Assembly: GCF_025140835.1 (NCBI RefSeq)
Contig: NZ_CP081153.1
Location: forward strand, 372,001-436,000
Length of the DNA: 64,000 nucleotides
Source: Aliiroseovarius sp. M344
GTDB lineage: Bacteria; Pseudomonadota; Alphaproteobacteria; Rhodobacterales; Rhodobacteraceae
Direction of reading: 5' to 3'
Positions 54,566 through 63,773 of this stretch are shown piece after piece. The stretch's first letter is position 1. The number at the start of each line of letters is the position of its first letter. The notes under the pieces were generated by a model. The model worked only from the letters and a program-made list of their open reading frames with translations, was not told the origin of the DNA and ran no database searches. Position numbers and translations under genes: made by a program.

Positions 54566-56215
54566 CTAGCCCAGCAAGCGACGCGCGATCACCTGCGCCT
54601 GAATTTCCGCAGCCCCTTCGAAGATGTTCAGGATGCGGGCGTCGCACAGCACACGGCTGATCTGGTATTCCAACGCGAACCCATTGCCGCCGTGGATTTG
54701 CAGCGCATTGTCTGCACAGGCCCACGCGACACGGGCCCCCAGAAGTTTCGCCATACCCGCTTCCAAATCGCAGCGCTGGTCGTGGTCCTTCTCCCATGCC
54801 GCGAAATAGGTAAGTTGCCGGGCGACCATGATTTCGACGGCCATCATCGCCAGCTTATTGGCAACGCGCGGGAAGTTGATCAGCGACTTGCCGAATTGCT
54901 TACGGTCCTCGGCATATTGCATACCGATTTCCAACGCATTCTGCGCGACCCCAATCGCGCGGGCTGCGGTTTGGATGCGGGCGGCCTCAAAGGTTTTCAT
55001 CAGTTGCTTGAAGCCCTGACCTTCCTCGCCACCCAGCAAGTTTTCGCCTTTCACTTTGAAGCCATCAAAGCCAAGCTCAAATTCCTTCATGCCGCGATAA
55101 CCCAGCACTTCGATCTCGCCACCGGTCATGCCCTCGGTCGGAAACGGGTTTTCGTCGTCGCCGGGTTGTTTTTCGGCCAGAAACATCGACAAACCACGGT
55201 GGTCGGTCGAATTCGGGTCGGTCCGCGCCAAAAGTGTCATGACATGCGTCCGCGCGGCATGGGTGATCCAGGTCTTGTTGCCGGTCACTTCATAATCGCC
55301 ATCGGCGGTCTTGGTGGCGCGGGTGCGCAAGCTGCCAAGGTCCGAGCCTGTGTTCGGCTCGGTGAATACGGCAGTGGGTAGGATTTCGGCTGACGATATT
55401 TTGGGAAGCCACCGTTCCTTTTGTGCGTCAGTGCCGCCCGCAAGGATCAGTTCTGCTGCGATTTCAGACCGCGTACCCAACGAGCCGACGCCGATATAGC
55501 CGCGCGAAAGCTCTTCGGATACAACGACCATCGAAGCTTTCGACAGACCCAGCCCGCCGTATTCTTCTGGGATGGTCAGGCCGAACACGCCCATTTCTGC
55601 CAGTTCTTCAAGGATCTCCATCGGGATATAGTCATCGTTGAGGTGCCATTCATGCGCGTTGGGTGTGACCCGTTCGTCGGCATAACGACGGAAGGTTTCG
55701 CGGATCATCTCAAGTTCTTCATCAAGGCCGGAAGTGCCGAAGGTCGCGTGACCCGCATTGTCGCGCATCAACGCGACCAACCGCGTGCGCGCGGCTTGGC
55801 TGTTGCCACCAGCGATAAGCGTGTTAACGGCGTCGGTGTCCAAGGCTCTCGTGTCCAAGCCCATATCCGACAGGCGCGCCATTTCATTTTGGCTCATCAT
55901 GATGCCGCCGGTCATCTGCGCAAGGTATTCTCCGAAAGCGATCTGCAGGATAAGCTTCTCCATCTCGCCCAACTGACCGGAGTCATTCAGGCGGTTGGCC
56001 CATGCGTTCATCTGGCGCAGGCTTTCGGTATAGGTCGCAAACCAAGACAGCGCGTGCGCGGCCGCCTGTTGTTCCTCGAGCTTCGAGCCGGATATCCGAT
56101 CGCCATCTGCAACCATTTCGCGCACCGATGTCTTAGCGGCCTCGAAAACGGTTTCGACCGGCACCAGCGCATCCGTCGTGAGGGTCATAAGATTGTCGAT
56201 CAGAGCACCTGTCAT
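54566..56215 (-). CDS. acyl-CoA dehydrogenase (549 residues)
   Basis: A flavin-dependent acyl-CoA dehydrogenase with a long N-terminal extension. Family blocks: VFTEPNTGSDLGSLRTRATKTADGDYEVTGNKTWITHAARTHVMTLLARTD, EVLGYRGMKEFELGFDGFKV, RIQTAARAIGVAQNALEIGMQYAEDRKQFGKSL and DNALQIHGGNGFALEYQISRVLCDARILNIFEGAAEIQAQVIARRLLG. The catalytic base would be the Glu in FEGAAEIQ. About 160 residues precede the dehydrogenase core. The ATG at 56215 follows AGGAG with a six-base spacing; a GTG one codon earlier is less likely. Confidence 0.91.
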   Translation of the reverse strand: MTGALIDNLMTLTTDALVPVETVFEAAKTSVREMVADGDRISGSKLEEQQAAAHALSWFATYTESLRQMNAWANRLNDSGQLGEMEKLILQIAFGEYLAQMTGGIMMSQNEMARLSDMGLDTRALDTDAVNTLIAGGNSQAARTRLVALMRDNAGHATFGTSGLDEELEMIRETFRRYADERVTPNAHEWHLNDDYIPMEILEELAEMGVFGLTIPEEYGGLGLSKASMVVVSEELSRGYIGVGSLGTRSEIAAELILAGGTDAQKERWLPKISSAEILPTAVFTEPNTGSDLGSLRTRATKTADGDYEVTGNKTWITHAARTHVMTLLARTDPNSTDHRGLSMFLAEKQPGDDENPFPTEGMTGGEIEVLGYRGMKEFELGFDGFKVKGENLLGGEEGQGFKQLMKTFEAARIQTAARAIGVAQNALEIGMQYAEDRKQFGKSLINFPRVANKLAMMAVEIMVARQLTYFAAWEKDHDQRCDLEAGMAKLLGARVAWACADNALQIHGGNGFALEYQISRVLCDARILNIFEGAAEIQAQVIARRLLG

Positions 56216-56261
56216 CACTGTCTCCTGTTACAGCTGCGGCCGGGATTCGTTCGACCATTTC

Positions 56262-56294
56262 GCACCTGCAGAGAAATAATCCTTTTGCAGGTGC
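56262..56294. promoter_or_regulatory. 9-base inverted repeat in divergent gap
   Basis: GCACCTGCA at 56262-56270 and TGCAGGTGC at 56286-56294 are perfect inverted repeats around an AT-rich 15-base spacer, 47 bases upstream of the acyl-CoA dehydrogenase start and 115 bases upstream of the exporter start. Either a regulator site or a leader hairpin; no T-run follows. Confidence 0.4.
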
Positions 56295-56408
56295 AGCGCA
56301 ATAAAAAGACGGAAAATATATCGAAAACGAACAAAAGTGACGCAAGGATTTAGCTGCTGCATCCGCATATCCGCTCCGATACAAAGAATGCAAACAGGAT
56401 TGGATCCC

Positions 56409-57176
56409 ATGGGATTAGTGTCAGAGCTTCCGCTAATTACGCTTCTGTTCGCAGCGCTGGTTGCTCTTTTTGCAGGCTTTGTGAAGGGAACGGTTGGATT
56501 TGGGATGCCGTTGATCATGATTTCGGGCTTGGCGACTATGTTGCCAGCCGAGGTGGCTTTGGCCGGACTGATCGTGCCGACGCTTGTTACCAACGGATAC
56601 CAAGCTTTCCGCCATGGGTTGGTTGCGGCTTGGCAAGCTGTAGGGCAGTTTCGCGTGTTCCTGATTTCACTCCTGGCGTTCCTGGCGCTCAGCGCCCAAC
56701 TGGTTACGGCGCTTTCGCAGTCGTTGCTGTTTATCATCATCGGCGTGCCAGTTGTGGCGTTCTGCCTACTGCAACTCAGTGGTTGGCAACCCAAGCTGAG
56801 ACCCGCAAACCGGGTTCGGGATGAAAGTCTGATCGGGGGCTTAGCGGGCGTGTCTGGTGGCATCTCGGGAATATGGGGCCCACCAACCATTGCCTACCTG
56901 ACGGCCATTGATACCCCGAAATCCGAGCAGATGAGGGTACAGGGCGTCATTTATGGGCTGGGCGCGGTGGTGCTATTCTTCGCGCATATTAAGTCTGGTG
57001 TCCTGAACGCCGCAACAATCCCACTATCAGTCTCAATGCTACCACCATCGCTTGCGGGGATGGTTCTTGGGGGATTGGTGCATGATCGGATGCCGCAGGC
57101 GACTTTCAAGCGGGTGACGTTGATCGTCTTGACCGTGGCGGGTCTGAACTTGATCCGCAAAGGTCTGTTAGGATAA
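56409..57176 (+). CDS. TauE/SafE family anion exporter
   Basis: A 255-residue inner-membrane protein with seven to eight hydrophobic segments, a family that exports sulfite, sulfoacetate or related organosulfur anions. The N-terminal motif AGFVKGTVGFGMPLIMISGLATMLPAEVALAGLIVPTLVTN and the second half-repeat LIGGLAGVSGGISGIWGPPTIAYLTAI are clear. The ATG at 56409 with AGGA upstream is preferred; ATG codons at 56388 and 56337 are in frame. The substrate cannot be read from the sequence. Confidence 0.85.
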   Translation: MGLVSELPLITLLFAALVALFAGFVKGTVGFGMPLIMISGLATMLPAEVALAGLIVPTLVTNGYQAFRHGLVAAWQAVGQFRVFLISLLAFLALSAQLVTALSQSLLFIIIGVPVVAFCLLQLSGWQPKLRPANRVRDESLIGGLAGVSGGISGIWGPPTIAYLTAIDTPKSEQMRVQGVIYGLGAVVLFFAHIKSGVLNAATIPLSVSMLPPSLAGMVLGGLVHDRMPQATFKRVTLIVLTVAGLNLIRKGLLG

Positions 57177-57187
57177 TCCCAGATGTC

Positions 57188-57219
57188 AAAAAAACGCGCC
57201 CCAGTTCGGAGCGCGTTTT
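57188..57219 (-). terminator. intrinsic terminator after pckA
   Basis: AAAACGCGC at 57191-57199 and GCGCGTTTT at 57211-57219 form a nine-pair stem with an 11-base loop. In the leftward direction it is followed by a run of seven T residues (complement of 57188-57194), so it ends the pckA transcript. Rightward reading of the exporter gene meets the same stem with four T, so it may serve both. Confidence 0.8.
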
Positions 57220-57238
57220 GACTGATTTGTAGGGCGTT

Positions 57239-58837
57239 CTATCCGATTGCGACGGCTTTGACGTCGTCGTCAATGTCACTTTCGTACTGAACGAAGTTTT
57301 TCGCGAACATATCGACCAGCTTTTCGGCCTGCGCGTCGTAAGCCGCTGCATCCTGCCACGTGCGGCGCGGGCTCAACAGAAGGTCTGGCACGCCTTCAAC
57401 GGTCACTGGCACCTCAAAGCCGAAGTTGTCGTCTTTACGGAAGTCCGACTTGGCAAGCGAACCGTCCAATGCTGCAGTCAGCAGCGCACGTGTCGCGCGG
57501 ATCGGCATGCGCGATCCGGTGCCGTAAGCACCCCCGGTCCAACCGGTATTGACCAGCCAGCAGGTTGCGCCGTGTTTGGCGATCTTGTCACGCAGCAACG
57601 CGCCGTATTCGGCGGGACGACGCGGCATGAAAGGCGCGCCGAAACAGGTCGAGAATGTCGGCTCGGGTTCGGTGACGCCCTTTTCGGTGCCAGCCACTTT
57701 GGACGTGAAGCCTGACAGGAAGTGATACATCGCTTGTGCCGGTGTCAGGCGCGCAATCGGCGGTAATACGCCAAATGCATCACAGGTCAGCATGATGATG
57801 TTTTTCGGATGGCCGCCGATAGCCGTCTTCGACGCATTGGCGATATAGTGCAGCGGATAAGCGCAACGCATGTTGGCCGTCAGGCTGTCATCTTCGAAAT
57901 CGAGTTCCTTGGTCTCTTCGTCAAAGACCATATTCTCGATAACTGTCGCAAACTTTTTGGTCGTGGCGTAAATTTCCGGCTCGGCTTCTGCGGACAAGTT
58001 GATTGTCTTCGCGTAGCAGCCACCTTCGAAATTGAAGGTGCCGGTGTCTGACCAGCCGTGTTCGTCGTCACCAATCAGCGTGCGTTCCGGATCAGCGGAA
58101 AGGGTGGTCTTACCGGTACCCGACAAGCCAAAGAAAATCGCAGTGTCGACGGGGTTCCCGGTGGCATGGTTGGCCGAGCAATGCATGGGCATCACGCCCT
58201 TTTCCGGTAGCATGTAGTTCAGAAGTGTAAAGACCGACTTTTTGTTTTCGCCCGCGTATTCAGTTCCGCCAATCAGGATAAGTTTCCGATCGAAGTTCAT
58301 TGCGATGACGGTTTCTGACCGACAGCCGTGCCGTTTTGCGTCGGCTTTGAAGGTCGGGCAGTTGATGACTGTGAACTCGGGTTCGAATTCGTCCAATTCT
58401 TCACGGTCAGGGCGGCGTAACATGTGGCGAATAAACAGGTTGTGCCATGCGAGCTCGGTCACAAGGCGGACGTCCAACCGGTAGGCAGGGTCTGCGCCGC
58501 CGAACAGATCCTGAACGTAGTAGTCTTTGCCCTTCATATGCTCGAGCATGTCGTCATACAGAACATCGAACTTGGAAGGGTCCATCGGCGGGTTATTTTC
58601 CCACCAGATGTGGGGCTCGACGCTGGGCGTTTTGACAACAAACTTGTCCAGCGGTGAGCGGCCGGTGTGTTTGCCGGTCGTGACCAGGAATGCACCGCCC
58701 TGACCCAGAGACCCTTCGCCACGCTCCAGCGCGGCTTCGATCAAAGCAGGCTCCATCAAGTTGTAATAGACATTGCCCAACCCCGTGATGCCTTGATCTT
58801 CCAAGCGGCGTTCTGGGTTTACCCGTCCAGTGGTCAT
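57239..58837 (-). CDS. pckA: ATP-dependent PEP carboxykinase
   Basis: Converts oxaloacetate and ATP to phosphoenolpyruvate and CO2 at the entry to gluconeogenesis. The 532-residue protein has the ATP-type PckA set: [60 protein letters not shown], the kinase loop [15 protein letters not shown] near residue 235, the acidic [23 protein letters not shown] and [15 protein letters not shown] precedes the ATG. It is divergent from chvI; in Agrobacterium pckA is under ChvG/ChvI control, so the arrangement is suggestive. Confidence 0.97.
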   Translation of the reverse strand: MTTGRVNPERRLEDQGITGLGNVYYNLMEPALIEAALERGEGSLGQGGAFLVTTGKHTGRSPLDKFVVKTPSVEPHIWWENNPPMDPSKFDVLYDDMLEHMKGKDYYVQDLFGGADPAYRLDVRLVTELAWHNLFIRHMLRRPDREELDEFEPEFTVINCPTFKADAKRHGCRSETVIAMNFDRKLILIGGTEYAGENKKSVFTLLNYMLPEKGVMPMHCSANHATGNPVDTAIFFGLSGTGKTTLSADPERTLIGDDEHGWSDTGTFNFEGGCYAKTINLSAEAEPEIYATTKKFATVIENMVFDEETKELDFEDDSLTANMRCAYPLHYIANASKTAIGGHPKNIIMLTCDAFGVLPPIARLTPAQAMYHFLSGFTSKVAGTEKGVTEPEPTFSTCFGAPFMPRRPAEYGALLRDKIAKHGATCWLVNTGWTGGAYGTGSRMPIRATRALLTAALDGSLAKSDFRKDDNFGFEVPVTVEGVPDLLLSPRRTWQDAAAYDAQAEKLVDMFAKNFVQYESDIDDDVKAVAIG

Positions 58838-59198
58838 ATTTTGCTCCTGTCACCGGCACGTCATTCACCGGCGTATATAGGTTTCACATGAGACCGCGTG
58901 GCACCCACCACGCGCGCCAACCCTCATGTGAACGAGGGCTGATAAGCGCGCTATAACATGGTGGCTTTCAAATGGAACAGGTCGCTTTAACGCAGTTAGC
59001 GCAACCAAGCACGTGTTTGCGCAATCATCTTGCGGCAGGCGTCGGGAAATAATGCCTTAAATTCGCCAGCATTTTGCGCAAAACGTCTGACGCACACACA
59101 CTTCGATGGTCGATTCGCAGTTCGTTGTTGATTCGCATGACCGAAAACAGGACAATGACGCAAAACAAAATTGAAACGAGCAGCGCAAGGAGACCCCT
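58838..59198. promoter_or_regulatory. pckA-chvI divergent control region
   Basis: No gene is visible in these 361 bases. On the pckA side, CTATAT (complement of 58875-58880) is a good alphaproteobacterial -10. Just upstream of it lie TTCACATGAG (58883-58892) and its inverse CTCATGTGAA (58923-58932), centres exactly 40 bases apart, with a 7-base inverted repeat CGCGTGG/CCACGCG (58895-58914) between them. On the chvI side, GCGCAA recurs at 58999-59004, 59019-59024 (in TTGCGCAA) and 59076-59081, the last inside the perfect palindrome TTTTGCGCAAAA (59072-59083). Confidence 0.5.
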
Positions 59199-59903
59199 AT
59201 GTCGAGGATCGCATTGGTGGACGATGACAGGAACATCCTGACATCCGTCGCAATGACACTCGAGGCCGAGGGCTTCGAAGTCGAAACTTACAACGATGGT
59301 CAGAGTGCATTGGATGCGTTCATGCAGCGAATGCCGGACATGGCCGTTCTGGACGTTAAAATGCCCCGGATGGATGGCATGGACCTGTTGCAGCGTCTGC
59401 GCCAGAAAACCAAAACCATGCCGGTGATTTTTCTCACGTCGAAAGACGATGAGATTGACGAGGTTCTGGGTCTTCGCATGGGCGCCGACGATTACGTGAC
59501 CAAGCCTTTCAGCCAGCGGCTTCTGGTTGAACGCATCCGCGCGCTTCTGCGGCGGCAAGAAGTGATTGCCAAGGATGACGCGGGCGACGTGGAAGAAAGC
59601 AAATCGCTCATTCGCGGAGAATTGACCATGGATCCACTGCGCCATGCCGTGTCCTGGAAGGGCAAGGATGTGTCGCTGACCGTGACCGAATTTCTGCTGC
59701 TACAGGCGCTGGCGCAACGACCGGGCTTTGTCAAAAGCCGCGATCAATTGATGGACGTCGCCTATGACGATCAGGTCTATGTCGACGACAGAACCATCGA
59801 CAGCCACATCAAGCGTCTGCGCAAAAAGATGCGCACCGCGGATGATGATTTCTCGGCGATCGAAACGCTCTATGGCATTGGCTATCGGTATAACGAGGAA
59901 TAG
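59199..59903 (+). CDS. chvI: response regulator ChvI
   Basis: An OmpR-type response regulator of 234 residues. The receiver domain (1-120) has the acidic pocket VDDD at 7-10, phospho-acceptor Asp52 in [12 protein letters not shown] and Lys in DDYVTKPFS. The winged-helix DNA-binding domain follows (about 135-232) with [25 protein letters not shown] and [16 protein letters not shown]. Together with the next gene it forms the ChvG-ChvI (ExoS-ChvI) acid and envelope stress system of alphaproteobacteria. AAGGAG precedes the ATG. Confidence 0.94.
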   Translation: MSRIALVDDDRNILTSVAMTLEAEGFEVETYNDGQSALDAFMQRMPDMAVLDVKMPRMDGMDLLQRLRQKTKTMPVIFLTSKDDEIDEVLGLRMGADDYVTKPFSQRLLVERIRALLRRQEVIAKDDAGDVEESKSLIRGELTMDPLRHAVSWKGKDVSLTVTEFLLLQALAQRPGFVKSRDQLMDVAYDDQVYVDDRTIDSHIKRLRKKMRTADDDFSAIETLYGIGYRYNEE

Positions 59904-59923
59904 CGCGGCGTGCGTTTGACAAG

Positions 59924-61711
59924 ATGGTGACAAAGGTGAAGGACACCAAAGCCACATCCCGAAGTGATCTTGTTCTGGGCGAAGACTGGGTCTCGCCAAG
60001 CGGCGAGATGGACTTTGAACTGCGTGACAAGCGTGCGCAACGGGGTCTGATTTCGATCAATCGGTCGCCACTGGCGCGAAAAATCATCACCTTCAACCTG
60101 CTGGGTTTGGTGGTTTTGGTTGCCGGCGTGCTGTATCTGAATCCGTTTCGCGATAGCCTTCTGATCCAGCGGGAACGCGGTCTGGTGGTTGAAGCTGAAT
60201 TGATCGCGGATGTGTTCGAAGCCCAACTGGAACAAGTCAGCGATATTCAGGCTGCCGCCACCACAGAGGCTGACGACGTGTTGTTGCCTGAGGGCGAAGT
60301 CGCGCCAGAACTTGCCCCTCCGGTCGAGCAGGTCGCACCCAACTACGCTGAAACGCTTTCTGATTTGCAGTTGCCAGTCGGGCTAGAGGTCTTCGTTTTC
60401 GATGCAGGCGGGGCGTTGCTGGCGCGGTCCGTTGGGGTGCCGCAAGCCGAGCCGACGCCTGTTGATGGGCTAAGGCGCGACGTGGGATCGACGATCATCA
60501 CCGATCTGTTGAACGCGGTTTGGGAAGGAATTTCCGGCATCATCGCAAAAGGGGATGGTCAATCCATGCCCTTGGACACCGAAGTGATGGCGCGGACGCT
60601 GTATCCCGGTGCCATGAACGGCTCGACGCGGGTGTCGAACGGTGTGGACGAAAACGGCGGCACGGTCTTTTCTGTCGCAACACCGATTTTGCAGGGTGGC
60701 GTGCCCGCTGGCGTGGTGGCGATCACCAGCGCCACAGGCGAATTGGACCAACTGGTCCGGGCTGAACGCGAGCAGCTTTTGCAGATGTTTGTCATCGCGA
60801 TCCTTGTTTCGATTGGCTTGAGCCTAGTTTTGGCGTCGACCATTGCTAACCCTTTGTCGGATCTTGCAGCCGCGGCCGAGTTGGGGCGCGATAAAGATAC
60901 CAACAGCGTGCGCACTGGACGTGTCCGCATTCCCGACCTAACTGCCCGCCCTGATGAAATCGGCCGCCTGTCTGGCGCGCTGCGCGGTATGGTCGCCGCA
61001 CTGTATGATCGGATCGATTCAAACGAACAGTTTGCGGCGGATGTGGCGCACGAGATCAAAAACCCTTTAGCAAGTTTGCGCTCTGCCATCGGCACACTTC
61101 GTCTGGCCAAGAAAGACGAACATCGCGGCAAGCTTCTGGATGTTATTGACCATGACGTGCGCCGGTTGGACCGTCTGGTCAGCGACATTTCAAACGCATC
61201 GCGTTTGGACAGCGAGTTGGTGAAGGAGGAAGAGGAAGAGTTCAACCTTCTGAAAATGCTTCACAACCTGACAGAATATCTGGGCAACGAAGGCAGCGAC
61301 AAGGGCGTTGAGTTCATTACTGATCTGCCACCTGATCCGATTTTCATCCGGGGACTTGAGGCACGGCTAGCGCAGGTTTTTGTGAACCTGATCACCAATG
61401 CGCTGAGCTTCTGCGACGAAGGGGACGCCATCCGCGTTTGGGTTCGCCGACGTGAAAACCGCGTATTGGTGGTCATCGAGGATACCGGACCAGGCATTCC
61501 CGAGCAGGCATTGAGCAAGATTTTCAAGCGCTTCTATTCAGAACGCCCCGAAAACCAATTTGGCAACAATTCAGGCCTTGGTCTGGCGATCTCAAAACAG
61601 ATCGTCGAGGCGCATGGTGGCGTGATCTGGGCAGAAAACATCCGCCCGACTGACGCTGATGTGACCTCGGATCCGCTGGGTGCGCGTTTTGTGGTTGGTT
61701 TGCCGGTTTGA
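59924..61711 (+). CDS. chvG: sensor histidine kinase ChvG
   Basis: Membrane histidine kinase of 595 residues, partner of ChvI. A cytoplasmic N-terminus of about 50 residues is followed by TM1 (ITFNLLGLVVLVAGVLYL), a periplasmic sensor domain (about 70-280), TM2 (MFVIAILVSIGLSLVLAS), a HAMP linker, the dimerisation helix with His376 in AADVAHEIKNPLASLRSA, and the ATPase domain with NLITNALSFCDEG, VIEDTGPGIPEQALSKIFKRFYSERP and NNSGLGLAISKQIVEAHGG. The stop overlaps hprK as TTGA. Confidence 0.94.
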   Translation: MVTKVKDTKATSRSDLVLGEDWVSPSGEMDFELRDKRAQRGLISINRSPLARKIITFNLLGLVVLVAGVLYLNPFRDSLLIQRERGLVVEAELIADVFEAQLEQVSDIQAAATTEADDVLLPEGEVAPELAPPVEQVAPNYAETLSDLQLPVGLEVFVFDAGGALLARSVGVPQAEPTPVDGLRRDVGSTIITDLLNAVWEGISGIIAKGDGQSMPLDTEVMARTLYPGAMNGSTRVSNGVDENGGTVFSVATPILQGGVPAGVVAITSATGELDQLVRAEREQLLQMFVIAILVSIGLSLVLASTIANPLSDLAAAAELGRDKDTNSVRTGRVRIPDLTARPDEIGRLSGALRGMVAALYDRIDSNEQFAADVAHEIKNPLASLRSAIGTLRLAKKDEHRGKLLDVIDHDVRRLDRLVSDISNASRLDSELVKEEEEEFNLLKMLHNLTEYLGNEGSDKGVEFITDLPPDPIFIRGLEARLAQVFVNLITNALSFCDEGDAIRVWVRRRENRVLVVIEDTGPGIPEQALSKIFKRFYSERPENQFGNNSGLGLAISKQIVEAHGGVIWAENIRPTDADVTSDPLGARFVVGLPV

Positions 61712-62157
61712 CCGTCGAAGGCATGGCCGAACCGCACAGCTTCCACGCCACCACAGTCGCCGTCGGAAATTCGGCAGCAATGATCACTGGCCCTTCAGGA
61801 TCAGGGAAGTCGTCTTTGGCATTGGAACTCATCGGACTTGGCGCAAAACTTGTCGCGGATGACCTGAGCAGAGTGGTGGCAGAGAACGGTGTTGTGCAAG
61901 TGCTGGCCCCGGATCGTCTGCAAGGTGTGATCGAAGCGCGTGGTGTGGGGCTGATTCACGTGCCCTGGGTGCCCTCTGCCCGGCTACAGCTTGTCATTGA
62001 TATGTCAGAAAGCGAACTTGAGCGTCTTCCGCGATCACATCGGGTCACAACTGTGGCCGGATGTGATATCGACCTTGTTTTGCGGGTTGACGCGCCCTAT
62101 TTCACCAGTGCCATATACCATTTGCTGCAGGGCGGCAGGTATGCCGCGCCGAAATAG
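61708..62157 (+). CDS. hprK: short HPr kinase/phosphorylase
   Basis: A 149-residue alphaproteobacterial HprK that holds only the catalytic domain: P-loop ITGPSGSGKSSLALELIGLGAKLVADD near residue 30-55 and the segment EARGVGLIHVPWV corresponding to the HprK signature. The N-terminal domain of the firmicute enzyme is absent, as usual in this group. It would phosphorylate HPr at the serine site. The TTG at 61708 overlaps the chvG stop; an ATG at 61723 is an alternative start. Confidence 0.88.
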   Translation: MTVEGMAEPHSFHATTVAVGNSAAMITGPSGSGKSSLALELIGLGAKLVADDLSRVVAENGVVQVLAPDRLQGVIEARGVGLIHVPWVPSARLQLVIDMSESELERLPRSHRVTTVAGCDIDLVLRVDAPYFTSAIYHLLQGGRYAAPK

Positions 62158-62163
62158 GCGACG

Positions 62164-63075
62164 ATGATGACAGATGATAAAACCAATACCGGACAGAAAG
62201 TTGTTCTGGTCACCGGGCCTTCGGGCGCGGGCCGGACGACAGCAATTCGAGTGCTGGAAGATATCGGATATGAGGTCATCGACAACTTGCCGCTGTCGTT
62301 GATCGGTCGGGTCCTGAGCGGACCAGCTTTGGACCATCCTTTGGCGCTGGGCGTCGATGTGCGAAATCGGGATTTTTCGACCGAGATGATGCTGCAGACG
62401 ATTGAAGATCTGCGCGAAGACCATACGCATGACGTAGAAGTGCTCTATCTGGATTGTTCGCGCGATGTGTTGATCCGTCGCTATTCGGAAACGCGCCGCC
62501 GCCACCCGCTGGCACCTGCGGAAACACCTGATCATGGAATCACCCGCGAGATTGAGCTGCTGGTTCCTGTTCGGGGACGCGCGGATGTGCTGATCGACAC
62601 CTCGGAACTGTCACCGCACGATCTAAAAGAAGAGCTTATGCGATGGCTGTCGCAGTCCGGCGCAGAAAACTTGGCTGTCTCGGTTCATTCGTTTTCATAT
62701 AAACGTGGCGTGCCGCGGGGGCTCGACATGGTGCTGGACGCACGCTTTCTGCGCAACCCGCATTGGGAGCCGGCGCTGCGTCTGTTGGATGGGCGCGACG
62801 CGGAAGTTGCTGACTATGTTTCTAAAGATGAGCGGTTCGAAGAATTTTTCACGCGCGTCTCTGAACTGGTCGAGTTTTTGATCCCAGCATATGGGGACGA
62901 GGGGAAATCGCATCTGGCGATTGGGTTTGGCTGTACCGGAGGGCAACACCGTTCTGTTGCCCTAACGGAAAGATTGGCAAAGGCGCTTGCACAGAAGGGC
63001 TGGCAAGTGTCAATTAGACATCGGGAATTGGAACGCCGGGCCGAAACGGGGCAGGCGTCAAAGCAGTTGGGGTAA
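62164..63075 (+). CDS. rapZ: RNase adapter protein RapZ
   Basis: A 303-residue P-loop protein of the YvcJ/RapZ family. Nucleotide-binding motif [28 protein letters not shown] at the N-terminus; the C-terminal domain carries [48 protein letters not shown]. In E. coli it controls GlmZ decay and glucosamine-6-phosphate synthesis; in alphaproteobacteria the role is less clear. It lies 6 bases after hprK, in the regulatory phosphotransferase operon. Confidence 0.92.
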   Translation: MMTDDKTNTGQKVVLVTGPSGAGRTTAIRVLEDIGYEVIDNLPLSLIGRVLSGPALDHPLALGVDVRNRDFSTEMMLQTIEDLREDHTHDVEVLYLDCSRDVLIRRYSETRRRHPLAPAETPDHGITREIELLVPVRGRADVLIDTSELSPHDLKEELMRWLSQSGAENLAVSVHSFSYKRGVPRGLDMVLDARFLRNPHWEPALRLLDGRDAEVADYVSKDERFEEFFTRVSELVEFLIPAYGDEGKSHLAIGFGCTGGQHRSVALTERLAKALAQKGWQVSIRHRELERRAETGQASKQLG

Positions 63076-63080
63076 CGAGC

Positions 63081-63476
63081 GTGATCGGTATCGTGATCGT
63101 CGCGCATGGCGGGCTTGCTAGGGAATATCTGGCCGCTGTCGAACATGTCGTCGGCAAGCAACCGGGTGTGCGCGCCATATCAACTGCAGCGGAATGTGAT
63201 CGAGACGACAAGCGCGACGAAATTTCGGATGCAGCAGATGCGGTTGATCAAGGCGACGGCGTGGTGGTGGTCGTCGATATGTTTGGCGGATCGCCTGCCA
63301 ATCTGTCGCTTCCGGCCTGCAGTAAAGCAGACCGAAAAATCCTATATGGCGCCAACCTTCCCATGCTGGTGAAACTTGCCAAGACACGACATCTTCCGAT
63401 CGACATGTCTACAAGCAAGGCGCTTGCAGCGGGTCGCAAATACATCGACTGTATTGATGGTATACAGGAGGCGTAA
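63081..63476 (+). CDS. PTS EIIA component (mannose type)
   Basis: A 131-residue EIIA-Man domain. MIGIVIVAHGGLAREYL holds the phospho-acceptor His9; DMFGGSPANLSLPAC is the second family motif. No EIIB or EIIC partners follow, so it is a regulatory PTS protein, receiving phosphate from HPr. The start is GTG or ATG-like at 63081 with the short gap of five bases after rapZ. Confidence 0.9.
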   Translation: MIGIVIVAHGGLAREYLAAVEHVVGKQPGVRAISTAAECDRDDKRDEISDAADAVDQGDGVVVVVDMFGGSPANLSLPACSKADRKILYGANLPMLVKLAKTRHLPIDMSTSKALAAGRKYIDCIDGIQEA

Positions 63477-63479
63477 GGT

Positions 63480-63752
63480 ATGAGCACGAGCCGCGATTTG
63501 GAGATCATCAACGTAAAAGGGCTGCACGCGCGTGCATCCGCCAAATTTGTTGATACAGTTGAGAACCACGACGCCTCTGCGCGCGTATCAAAAGATGGGA
63601 TTGATGCAGAAGGTGACTCGATCATGGGTCTTTTGATGCTGGCCGCTTCGCAGGGCACCAAGATACATGTTGAAACGTCAGGTCCACAAGCCGCCGAGTT
63701 GATGAATGCCCTGAACGACCTGATTGCCGATAAGTTCGGAGAAGGCATGTAA
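63480..63752 (+). CDS. ptsH: phosphocarrier protein HPr
   Basis: A 90-residue HPr. The phospho-transfer His16 is in KGLHARASAKFV, and the HprK target is Ser47 in GDSIMGLLMLAA. It lies 3 bases after the EIIA gene with an AGGAGG site. With HprK and EIIA it forms a PTS used for signalling, not sugar uptake. Enzyme I (PtsP) is not in the window. Confidence 0.95.
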   Translation: MSTSRDLEIINVKGLHARASAKFVDTVENHDASARVSKDGIDAEGDSIMGLLMLAASQGTKIHVETSGPQAAELMNALNDLIADKFGEGM

Positions 63753-63773
63753 GCCGCATGCTGCGTGTTGAGA

